Below, one piece after another: positions 16,347-23,446 of a stretch of 64,000 bases of DNA. The DNA lies in contig NZ_WSRO01000002.1 of the NCBI RefSeq assembly GCF_009769735.1, positions 5,344,001-5,408,000 on the forward strand, written 5' to 3'. A model generated the notes under the pieces. It searched no databases. It had not been told where the DNA came from and saw only the letters and a list, made by a program, of their open reading frames with translations. A program made the position numbers and the translations under genes. How positions within the stretch are numbered: the first letter of the stretch is position 1; each line of letters begins with the position of its first letter. Source of the stretch: Streptomyces sp. BA2. GTDB taxonomy: Bacteria; Actinomycetota; Actinomycetes; Streptomycetales; Streptomycetaceae.

Positions 16347-17708
16347 GTGTCCGCGAACTCCCCCGTATCCCCGGCCGACAAGGTCGAGCAGCCGAAGTCC
16401 GGCTCCCGGATACCCAAGTTCCTCAAGCTGCCCTTCTGGGCCCAGATCCTCGGCGGTCTGGTCCTCGGTGTCCTGCTCGGCTGGCTGGCCCGCAGCCAGG
16501 ACGTGTCCTGGCTCGTCACCACCCTGGACAAGGTCGGAAGCACCTTCATCGGGCTCCTGAAGCTGGCGGTCGCCCCGCTCGTCTTCTTCGCGATCCTGGT
16601 GTCGATCACCAACCTGCGCAAGGTCAACAACGCGGCGCGGCTCGCCTCGCAGACGCTGGTCTGGTTCATGATCACGTCGCTGATCGCGGTCGTCATCGGC
16701 CTCGCGATCGGGCTCATCACGAACCCGGGCGCCGGCACCGGCCTCACCCCGAAGGACGGCGCCAAGCCGGAGACCTCGGGCTCCTGGATCGACTTCCTCA
16801 CCGGGATCATCCCGACGGACGTCATCACGCCGTTCACCGAGCTCAACGTCCTGCAGATCGTCTTCATGGCCGCCGTCGCCGGTGTCGCCGTACTGAAGAT
16901 CGGTGACAAGGCGCAGCCGATCCTGGACCTGAGCGAGTCGGTGCTCGCCCTCCTCCAGAAGGCCCTGTGGTGGGTCATCAAGCTCTCGCCGATCGGCACC
17001 ATCGGCCTCATCGGCTTCGCCATCGCCGACTACGGCTGGGACCTGATCAGCAAGTACGCGACGTTCACCGCCGACATCTACATCGGCTGCGCCCTGGTGA
17101 TGTTCGGCGTCTACCCGCTGCTGCTCTCCACGGTCGCCAAGGTCAACCCGCTGCAGTTCTTCAAGGGCGCCTGGCCCGCGATCCAGCTCGCCTTCGTCTC
17201 GCGCTCCTCGGTCGGCACGATGCCGGTCACCCAGAAGGTCACCGAGCGGCTCGGCGTACCGAAGGAGTACACGTCCTTCGCGGTGCCGTTCGGCGCCACC
17301 ACGAAGATGGACGGCTGCGCCGCGATCTACCCGGCGATCGCCGCGATCTTCGTCGCGCAGATCTTCGACGTGCAGGTGGGCATCAAGGAGTACCTGCTCA
17401 TCGCGTTCGTCTCGGTGGTGGGTTCCGCGGCGACGGCCGGTCTGACCGGCGCCACGGTCATGCTGACGCTGACCCTGTCGACGCTGGGCCTCCCGATGGA
17501 GGGCGTGGGTCTGCTGCTCGCCATCGACCCGGTCCTGGACATGATGCGCACGGCCACGAACGTGGCGGGACAGGCCGCTGTTCCGGTGATCGTCGCCGCC
17601 CGCGAGAAGATTCTCGACCGTGAGGCCTACGAGAACGCGTCGGCTTCGCCGCTCGACGAGTTCGACGGGTCTGTCGACGAGCCCCAGGCGGTGCCTGCCG
17701 CCGCCTGA
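16347..17708 (+). CDS. DAACS-family symporter (glutamate/dicarboxylate or cystine)
   Basis: 453 residues from GTG 16347, 8 bases after GGAG; GTG 16341 is also in frame. About eight helices, with the re-entrant loops SRSSVGTMPVT (HP1 region) and a following FGATTKMDGCAAIYPAI. In glutamate carriers the latter is usually NMDGT; here Lys replaces Asn and Cys replaces Thr, and the GCAxIYPA pattern resembles, from memory, the cystine carrier TcyP of the same family. With the polycysteine leader upstream, cystine import is an attractive alternative to dicarboxylate uptake. A longer reading from 16176 overlaps the leader and has no conservation. Confidence 0.85.
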   Translation: MSANSPVSPADKVEQPKSGSRIPKFLKLPFWAQILGGLVLGVLLGWLARSQDVSWLVTTLDKVGSTFIGLLKLAVAPLVFFAILVSITNLRKVNNAARLASQTLVWFMITSLIAVVIGLAIGLITNPGAGTGLTPKDGAKPETSGSWIDFLTGIIPTDVITPFTELNVLQIVFMAAVAGVAVLKIGDKAQPILDLSESVLALLQKALWWVIKLSPIGTIGLIGFAIADYGWDLISKYATFTADIYIGCALVMFGVYPLLLSTVAKVNPLQFFKGAWPAIQLAFVSRSSVGTMPVTQKVTERLGVPKEYTSFAVPFGATTKMDGCAAIYPAIAAIFVAQIFDVQVGIKEYLLIAFVSVVGSAATAGLTGATVMLTLTLSTLGLPMEGVGLLLAIDPVLDMMRTATNVAGQAAVPVIVAAREKILDREAYENASASPLDEFDGSVDEPQAVPAAA

Positions 17709-17730
17709 CGTCCCCCGGCTCGACCGCGAC

Positions 17731-17764
17731 GTGCCCCCGTACCCATGTCTGGGTACGGGGGCAC
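17731..17764. terminator. Bidirectional terminator between symporter and ABC operon
   Basis: A 15-bp perfect stem GTGCCCCCGTACCCA / TGGGTACGGGGGCAC with a 4-base loop sits between two convergent stop codons (17708 and 17792). Confidence 0.9.
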
Positions 17765-17791
17765 GTCCGGTGCGGGGGTCGTTTCTTCCGG

Positions 17792-18583
17792 CTACTTCGG
17801 GTCGCGGTTGTAGATCGCCTTCGACCAGTGGTAGCCGAGCGCGGAGAGCGCCACGCACCAGGCGATCGTGATCCACCCGCTGTTGCCGATCTCGCTGCCG
17901 AGGAGCAGGCCGCGCAGGGTCTCGATGGCCGGGGTGAACGGCTGGTACTCGGCGATCGGCTGGAACCAGCCCGGCATGGAGTCGACCGGGATGAAGGCGC
18001 TGGACAGGAGCGGCAGCAGGATCATCGGCATCGCGTTGTTGCTGGCGGCCTCGACGTTCGGGCTGGCCAGTCCCATGCCGACGGCGACCCAGGTCAGTGC
18101 CAGGGCGAACAGGACGAGCAGCCCGAACGCGGCCAGCCACTCCAGCGCCGTCGCGTCCGTGGACCGGAAGCCGATGGCGACGCCGACGGCGCCCACGAGG
18201 ACCACGCTGGCGACCGCCTGCAGCACGCTGCCGACGACGTGCCCGATGAGTACGGATCCGCGGTGGATGGCCATGGTGCGGAAGCGGGCGATGATGCCCT
18301 CGGTCATGTCCATGGAGACGGAGACGGCGGTGCCGACGGTGGTGCCGCCGATGGTCATCAGCAGGATGCCCGGGACGATGTAGGCGATGTAGTCGGAGCG
18401 GTCCGCTCCGCCGCCGCCGATGCCCGCGCTCATCACGTCGCCGAAGATGTAGACGAAGAGCAGCAGCAGCATGACCGGGGTGAGCAGGACGTTCAGGGTG
18501 AGGGAGGGGTAGCGCCGGACGTGCAGGAGGTTGCGTCGCAGCATCGTGGACGAGTCGCGGACGGCGAGGGAGAGGGAGCTCAT
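17792..18583 (-). CDS. ABC-2 type permease (DrrB-like)
   Basis: 263 residues, six helices, with a cytoplasmic N-terminus (LLHVRRYPSLTLNVLLTPVM). It matches the DrrB branch of ABC-2 exporters. The start ATG 18583 overlaps the stop of the ATPase gene by 4 bp, so the two subunits are made together. Such pairs export drugs or lipids; the cargo is not evident. A longer reading up to 19012 runs through the ATPase gene in another frame and is rejected. Confidence 0.9.
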   Translation of the reverse strand: MSSLSLAVRDSSTMLRRNLLHVRRYPSLTLNVLLTPVMLLLLFVYIFGDVMSAGIGGGGADRSDYIAYIVPGILLMTIGGTTVGTAVSVSMDMTEGIIARFRTMAIHRGSVLIGHVVGSVLQAVASVVLVGAVGVAIGFRSTDATALEWLAAFGLLVLFALALTWVAVGMGLASPNVEAASNNAMPMILLPLLSSAFIPVDSMPGWFQPIAEYQPFTPAIETLRGLLLGSEIGNSGWITIAWCVALSALGYHWSKAIYNRDPK

Positions 18584-19581
18584 CGGACGTTCTCCTTGGG
18601 CTGGTTGGGGATGCCGGCCGGGCCGGTCAGGGCGAAGAAGACGTCGTCGAGGTCGGGGGTGTGCACGGTCAGTTCGTCGGCCTCGATGTCGGCGGAGTCG
18701 AGCCAGTCGAGGATGGAGCGCAGCTCGCGCTGGGTGCCGTCGCTGGGGATCTGGAGTGACAGGGCTTCGTCGTCGCGGGTGACTTCGTGCAGTGCCGCGG
18801 CGGCCGACTGGTAGGCGGTCGGGTCGGTGAAGCGGAGGCGTACGTGGCCTCCGGGGATGAGCCGCTTGAGTTCTTCGGCGGTGCCTTCGGCGGCGATCTT
18901 GCCGTCGTTCAACACCGCGATGCGGTCGGCGAGTTCGTCGGCCTCTTCCAGGTACTGGGTGGTGAGGAAGACGGTGACGCCGTCGGAGACGAGCTCGCGG
19001 ATGATGCCCCACATGTTGTGGCGGCTGCGGGGGTCGAGGCCGGTGGTGGGTTCGTCGAGGAAGATGATCCGCGGGTTGCCGACCAAGGTCATGGCGATGT
19101 CCAGGCGGCGCTTCATGCCGCCGGAGTAGGTGGAGGCGGGCTTCTTGGCGGCCTCGGTGAGGTCGAAGCGTTCAAGGAGTTCGGCGGTGACCCGTCGGCC
19201 TTCGCGTCGTGAGATGTGGTGCAGGTCGGCCATGAGGAGCATGTTCTCCTCGCCGGTGATCAGTCCGTCGACGGCGGAGAACTGGCCGGTGACACCGATC
19301 GCGGCGCGCACGCCGTCCGGTGATGTGGCGATGTCGTGGCCCGCGACTTGGGCCTGGCCGCCGTCGGCGGTGATGAGGGTGGAGAGGATCTTCACGGCGG
19401 TGGTCTTGCCGGCGCCGTTCGGCCCGAGCAGCGCGAACACCGACCCCGCGGGGATGCTGAGATCGATGCCGTCGAGGACCGTCTTGTCGCCGTAGGACTT
19501 GCGCAGGCCGACGGCGGAGACTGCGGCCGAGGGCGGGGTGCCGTTGTTCTGGCTGGACGTGGACATGACAGATGAAGGCAT
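18580..19581 (-). CDS. ABC transporter ATPase (DrrA-like)
   Basis: 333 residues. Walker A GPNGAGKTTAVKIL (near 55-68), signature YSGGMKRRLDIA, Walker B IIFLDEPTTGLD and the C-terminal DrrA extension (LDDVFFALTG) are all present. GGGAGGG lies just before ATG 19581; an in-frame ATG five codons later is possible. It forms an exporter with the downstream permease, and is downstream of the DUF4097 and RHH genes on the same strand, a grouping common in Streptomyces. Confidence 0.92.
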   Translation of the reverse strand: MPSSVMSTSSQNNGTPPSAAVSAVGLRKSYGDKTVLDGIDLSIPAGSVFALLGPNGAGKTTAVKILSTLITADGGQAQVAGHDIATSPDGVRAAIGVTGQFSAVDGLITGEENMLLMADLHHISRREGRRVTAELLERFDLTEAAKKPASTYSGGMKRRLDIAMTLVGNPRIIFLDEPTTGLDPRSRHNMWGIIRELVSDGVTVFLTTQYLEEADELADRIAVLNDGKIAAEGTAEELKRLIPGGHVRLRFTDPTAYQSAAAALHEVTRDDEALSLQIPSDGTQRELRSILDWLDSADIEADELTVHTPDLDDVFFALTGPAGIPNQPKENVR

Positions 19582-19688
19582 GGGCCCTCCCGATCGAAGG
19601 CTGAAGTGGGTGAAGGGGATGCTGTGTGTGAGGTGCTGCTGCGCGTGGGGGTGCTGCTGTGCGTCTGTGGTGCCTGCGTTGTCAGGGG

Positions 19689-20537
19689 TCAGGCGAGGGG
19701 GCGGGCGCGGACGATGTCGATGTTTCCGTGCCGGGTGCGGGCGCGGATCTTGACGGTGTCCTCGCTCTCCTCCGGGCCCTCGGACGAGGTGAGCAGGTTG
19801 CGCACCTGCCCCTTGTCGGAGCTGACGTCGAGCCAGGCGGCCGTGCCCTCGCGGATGCCGACCTCGATGGCGCCGTAGTTGGTCTCCAACTGGACGGTGC
19901 CGCGGGCGGCTTCGGCGATGCGCAGGGCGCCGTGTGCGTTGGTCGCGGTGACCGAGCCCTCGGCGCGCGCGACCTCGATGGCGCCGTTGGCGCCGCTCAC
20001 CCGCAGGTCGCCGGTCGCGGTGCCGACGGTGGTGTTGCCGTGCGAGTTCTTCAGTACGGCGGAGCCTTCGACGAGGCCGACGCGGATGCTGCCGGAGCTG
20101 GTGGTGATCTCGGCCGCGCCCTCGGCCCGGTCGACGGTGATCGAGCCGTGGGAGACGGTCAGGTTGAGCGGCCCGGTCGTGTCGAGGCGCACGTCGCCGC
20201 CCGAGGACTTCACGCGGACCTTGCCGAGCCTGCCCTCGCCGAGCACCTGGGTCCAGGAGCCGCTCACCTCGACGTGTGAGCCGGTGGGCAGTTCGACCGT
20301 CACGTCGACGGCGCCGGTGGGGCCGATGATGAGGCGCTCCTTCGTCCTGATGTTCAGAACGCCGCTCGCGTACGTGACCTCGGTCTGCTCGGCGGCCCGC
20401 ACGTCCTTGTCCCTCTTCGGGTTCTGGGCCGCGACCTCGACGAGGGTGTCAGGCCGGTCGCCGGCGGTGAACCGGATGGAACCGGCCCCCACGTGCGCCA
20501 TGACCGAGATCGGTTCGGGAGTGTCGAAAGAAGGCAT
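19689..20537 (-). CDS. DUF4097-family beta-repeat protein
   Basis: 282 residues made of repeated short beta-strand units (GSITVDRAEG, GSIRVGLVEG, GNTTVGTATG, GAIEVARAEG, GALRIAEAARG, GAIEVGIREG), the right-handed beta-helix pattern of DUF4097. No signal peptide or membrane segment, so it is likely cytoplasmic. Function of the family is unknown, though it often sits next to transport or sensor genes. It lies 90 bp after the RHH regulator and 107 bp before the ABC ATPase gene, in the same direction. Confidence 0.88.
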   Translation of the reverse strand: MPSFDTPEPISVMAHVGAGSIRFTAGDRPDTLVEVAAQNPKRDKDVRAAEQTEVTYASGVLNIRTKERLIIGPTGAVDVTVELPTGSHVEVSGSWTQVLGEGRLGKVRVKSSGGDVRLDTTGPLNLTVSHGSITVDRAEGAAEITTSSGSIRVGLVEGSAVLKNSHGNTTVGTATGDLRVSGANGAIEVARAEGSVTATNAHGALRIAEAARGTVQLETNYGAIEVGIREGTAAWLDVSSDKGQVRNLLTSSEGPEESEDTVKIRARTRHGNIDIVRARPLA

Positions 20538-20627
20538 GGCTGTCCCGTCCTCTTGAGTCTTTGGGGCGTCCCCGCTGGTGGGACGTGGTGTGGGTGAAGT
20601 GGTGGGAGGGGCGGGACCGGGGCGCGG

Positions 20628-21146
20628 TCAGCGCACCCAGCCCGTGATGCTCTGTCCGATCGTTTGTGCCTTCTGCGTCGTACGCGGCCGGGTGTCGCCG
20701 TCGACCGCGGCCGACACGGCGCGGATCAGCCACGCGTTGACCGAGAGGCCCTCGCGCCCGGCGGCCTCCTCGGCGCGGGCCTTGAGGTGGGCCGGCAGGC
20801 GCAGGTTGACGCGGGCGGTGCCGCCTTCGTCGCCGTCGGCCGGAGCCGGGGTCTTGAACGGTTCGACGGGCGTGGATGGCTCCACGGTGGCGCCACTGTC
20901 GCCGGGCGGCAGCGTCACCACGAAGTCGGGGTCGAGCCCACGCAGCCGTACGTCGACCGAGCCGGGGGCGAGCTCGCGGGTGATCTCGTCCATGGCGGCC
21001 GAGAGTACGTTGAGCATGGTCAGCCGGGTCGCCGACTCCAGGGGAGCGGTGAGCCGGTCGGCCAGCTCGCGAGCGTCTTCCCCGCCGGCTTCGGCGGCCA
21101 CCGCGAGTTCGCGGCGGAGGGTGTCGACATACGGGGTGAGGTCCAT
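20628..21146 (-). CDS. Ribbon-helix-helix (HicB/Arc-like) DNA-binding protein
   Basis: 172 residues. The C-terminal part (about 110-152) reads ARVNLRLPAHLKARAEEAAGREGLSVNAWLIRAVSAAV, the RHH fold with the beta-strand that contacts DNA. The N-terminal 90 residues are helical then an extended strand region (VDVRLRGLDPDFVVTL) of unknown role. The ATG lacks a Shine-Dalgarno and lies 6 bases after CATGAT (21153-21158 on the reverse strand), so the mRNA may be leaderless. It heads the DUF4097-ABC operon and is the best candidate to bind the phased heptamers just upstream. Confidence 0.82.
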   Translation of the reverse strand: MDLTPYVDTLRRELAVAAEAGGEDARELADRLTAPLESATRLTMLNVLSAAMDEITRELAPGSVDVRLRGLDPDFVVTLPPGDSGATVEPSTPVEPFKTPAPADGDEGGTARVNLRLPAHLKARAEEAAGREGLSVNAWLIRAVSAAVDGDTRPRTTQKAQTIGQSITGWVR

Positions 21147-21156
21147 GACGTCATCA

Positions 21157-21245
21157 TGGCACCATCATGGCGCCACGCGCAAGCCCGGTGGCACCGTGTG
21201 GCACCGTGTGGCGCCGCGTGGTGTCGAGTGGTGCCATCTGGCGCC
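21157..21245. promoter_or_regulatory. Helically phased array of eight TGGYRYC heptamers
   Basis: TGGCACC 21157, TGGCGCC 21168, then TGGCACC 21189, TGGCACC 21199, TGGCGCC 21209, TGGTGTC 21219, TGGTGCC 21229 and TGGCGCC 21239. The last six have an exact 10-bp period; the first pair are 11 bp apart and 21 bp from the next. All fall on one face of the helix. The array fills the gap between the RHH gene and the divergent TetR gene. RHH proteins bind such short repeats cooperatively; that assignment is inference. Confidence 0.85.
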
Positions 21246-21305
21246 GAGCGTGCCGACCGTAGGCTGGACCTTCTGTGCACAGGCTGTGTGGGAGGGGGCG
21301 CCGGG

Positions 21306-21983
21306 GTGGGCGACATGAAGGCCGGGGTGGCCGGGGTGGCCGGGGGTGCTGTGGGGAAGCGGCAGAAGCGGATGCCGCGGGCGGTGCGGGAGCAGCAGAT
21401 GCTGGACGCCGCGGTGCGGATCTTCGGGCAGCGGGGTTACCGGGCGGCTTCCATGGACGAGATCGCGGAGGTCGCGGGGGTCTCGAAGCCGCTGGTGTAC
21501 CTGTACCTGAACTCCAAGGAAGAGCTGTTCACGGCGTGCATCCGGCGGGAGGCCGCGGCGTTGGTCGCGGCGGTGCGGGACGGGGTGAGCGGGGGCGGTC
21601 CTGCCGACCGACAACTGTGGTCCGGCTTGCGGGCGTTCTTCACGCATACCGCGGAGCGGCCCGACGCGTGGGTGGTCCTGCACCATCAGGCGCGGACGCA
21701 GGGGGAGCCGTTCGCCGCCGAGTTCACCGTGATGCGCGAGGAGATCGTGGCGTTCGTGACGTCACTGATCGCGGAGGCGGCGCGGGAGGCACACCGGAAG
21801 CCGGAGCTCGCGGAGCGCGAAGTGGCGGGCTTGGCGCAGGCGTTGGTGGGGGCTGCGGAGTCGCTCGCCGGTTGGGCGAACGGTGACCCTTCGGTGTCCG
21901 CGAAGGAAGCCGCGGCGACGCTGATGAACTTCGCGTGGGCGGGGCTGGGGGAGTTGATGGAGGGGCGGCGGTGGGTTCCCTAA
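21306..21983 (+). CDS. TetR-family transcriptional regulator
   Basis: 225 residues from GTG 21306, 8 bases after GGAGGGG. The helix-turn-helix reads FGQRGYRAASMDEIAEVAGVSKPLVYLYLNSKEELF (about 39-75). The C-terminal ligand domain is all-helical. Its 3' end overlaps the convergent MaoC gene by 4 bp. In actinobacteria TetR proteins next to such lipid genes repress them in response to acyl-CoA, so the palindromes between FabG4 and FadA2 are a possible target. It may also be controlled through the heptamer array upstream. Confidence 0.88.
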   Translation: MGDMKAGVAGVAGGAVGKRQKRMPRAVREQQMLDAAVRIFGQRGYRAASMDEIAEVAGVSKPLVYLYLNSKEELFTACIRREAAALVAAVRDGVSGGGPADRQLWSGLRAFFTHTAERPDAWVVLHHQARTQGEPFAAEFTVMREEIVAFVTSLIAEAAREAHRKPELAEREVAGLAQALVGAAESLAGWANGDPSVSAKEAAATLMNFAWAGLGELMEGRRWVP

Positions 21984-22783
21984 CGGATGGCCCCGCTGAG
22001 GTGGATCTTTCCGGTGGTGCCGCGGAGCTCGAAGTGGGGGCCGTCGGCGGCGTAGGTGACGGTGCCGGGTAGCAGCACGGGAGCCTTGAAGTCGACGCGT
22101 ACGTGCGCCGTTTGCTGCGTCTCGTGTTCCGCGAGGCAGCGGGCCGCGGTCCACATGCCGTGAGCGATGGCTCGGGGGAAGCCGAAGAGGCGTGCGGTGA
22201 GGGGGTGCAGGTGGATGGGGTTGCGGTCGCCTGAGACGGCGCCGTAGCGGCGGCCGAGGTCGCGGGGCAGGGCCCACTCGGCGAGGGCGGGGAGCGGCTC
22301 GCTGTCGCGCGGGGCGCTGGGCGTGGTGGGCGTGTCGGTGCGATGGCGGGCCAGGTAGGTGCTGCTGGACGTCCATACGGTGTCTCCGTCGACGCGGGCC
22401 TCGGTGACGAGGGTGGCTTCGGTGCCGCGGCGGTGCGACGCCAACTGGCCCGCGTATACGACGAGTTCGAGGCTGTCGTCGGTGGTCAGGGCGCGCTGCT
22501 GGGTGATCTCGATGGACGTGTGGACGAGGCCGAGGAGAGGGAGCGGAAAGGCGCGGGTGGTCATGAGGCGCATGGCCAGGGGGAAGCTGAGGACGTGGGG
22601 GTAGGTGAGGGGGAGGGTGTGCGGGGTGCTGCGGTAGCCGCAGAGGCGGGAGTAGGCGGCGAGGTGCGCCGCGTCGGGCCGCACGCCGCTGAGGGTTGGC
22701 CGTGAGGCCGGGAGGGGGGCGTCGGGCCGGGGCCGCTTGAAGGGGGAGAGGACGGCGCCTCGGAGGAGCAGGGGGGCGAGCAT
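21980..22783 (-). CDS. MaoC-like hydratase/dehydratase (HtdX-like)
   Basis: 267 residues from ATG 22783, preceded by GAAAGGA. The C-terminal hot-dog domain reads YGAVSGDRNPIHLHPLTARLFGFPRAIAHGMWTAA (about 181-215), with the Asp/His hydratase pair of (R)-specific enoyl-CoA hydratases. The N-terminal half is a second, degenerate hot-dog. HtdX of Mycobacterium tuberculosis has this layout and also neighbours fabG4 and fadA2. Predicted reaction: reversible hydration of enoyl-CoA or dehydration of 3-hydroxyacyl thioesters. Confidence 0.87.
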   Translation of the reverse strand: MLAPLLLRGAVLSPFKRPRPDAPLPASRPTLSGVRPDAAHLAAYSRLCGYRSTPHTLPLTYPHVLSFPLAMRLMTTRAFPLPLLGLVHTSIEITQQRALTTDDSLELVVYAGQLASHRRGTEATLVTEARVDGDTVWTSSSTYLARHRTDTPTTPSAPRDSEPLPALAEWALPRDLGRRYGAVSGDRNPIHLHPLTARLFGFPRAIAHGMWTAARCLAEHETQQTAHVRVDFKAPVLLPGTVTYAADGPHFELRGTTGKIHLSGAIR

Positions 22784-22899
22784 GGGGGTCCTTTCGGCGG
22801 GCGGGTGGCTTGCGGGGTTCCGGGGCGCGGGTGCGCTGCGGGGCTGGTGCGTGTGCGGCGGGTGCGTGCGGGGGGTACGGCAACGGTCTGTCTGTGGGT

Positions 22900-23016
22900 G
22901 CGGGGCCGCGCCGGTATGTCCGTCCTCGCTATCGTCCGGTGGCCGTGGGGTTGCTTCGGCTCCGGAGACTTCGGGAGCCGTGCTCCGGGCAGACATACCG
23001 GCACGGCCCCTCGCGT
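22900..23016. repeat. 117-bp hairpin repeat, copy A
   Basis: Over 90% identical to copy B, 171 bp downstream. The unit is bounded by GCCGGTATGTC (22910-22920) and its reverse complement GACATACCGGC (22992-23002), with an inner inverted repeat CGGCTCC (22957-22963) and GGAGCCG (22974-22980). Nested inverted repeats could form a cruciform or RNA hairpin. Confidence 0.85.
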
Positions 23017-23070
23017 GGGCTGCCGGCTGCGGGTCATCGTGCGTTGCTGCGGCGTCGCTCCGGCTGTGGG

Positions 23071-23187
23071 GCGGGGCCGCGCCGGTATGTCCGTCCTCGC
23101 TATCGTCCGGTGGCCGTGTGGGTGCTTCGGCTCCGGAGTCTTCGGGAGCCGTGCTCCGGGCAGACATACCGGCACGTCCCCTCGCGT
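23071..23187. repeat. 117-bp hairpin repeat, copy B
   Basis: Second copy with the same nested inverted repeats. The few differences from copy A fall in the inner arm and near the end, consistent with an old duplication or spread of a small palindromic element. Confidence 0.85.
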
Positions 23188-23340
23188 CTCACTGCCGCCT
23201 GCGGGTGCGTGGGGGTCGGGCTCCCACGGGTGGGGCGCGTCGCTGCCCCAGCCGCCCCCGCTGGCCGACATCCCGCCCCCCCCGCCCGGAATGCAGCCCC
23301 CCGGCACCGCGGGGCAATCGGGTGGGTGGGTGGGTGGGAA

Positions 23341-23420
23341 AGCTTGTTCGTGCAGGGGCGGCTGCGGGGTGACGGGCGGGTGGGTGGGGGAGGCCTGTTC
23401 GGGCAGGGAACGCTGCGGGG
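23341..23420. repeat. Dispersed intergenic repeat with TTCGTCCAGGG-like motifs
   Basis: About 80 bp, roughly 80% identical to the reverse complement of 57457-57535. Each has two copies of a TTCGTSCAGGG-like motif separated by a GGTGGGTGGG tract, and each ends in GGGAACGCYGCGGGG. Both lie outside genes, next to a stop codon. Confidence 0.75.
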
Positions 23421-23446
23421 CCAGTAGGGGCCGGTCCATGCGAGGG

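Larger units (their letters stand above)
22784..23446. other. 663-bp intergenic repeat island
   Basis: Between two genes of the same direction and pathway lies a long stretch with no credible gene. Open frames here encode only Pro/Gly/Arg-rich shadows of repeats. It contains two copies of a 117-bp hairpin repeat, a C-rich/G-rich low-complexity run (23260-23340), and one member of a second dispersed repeat family (23341-23420). Confidence 0.75.
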
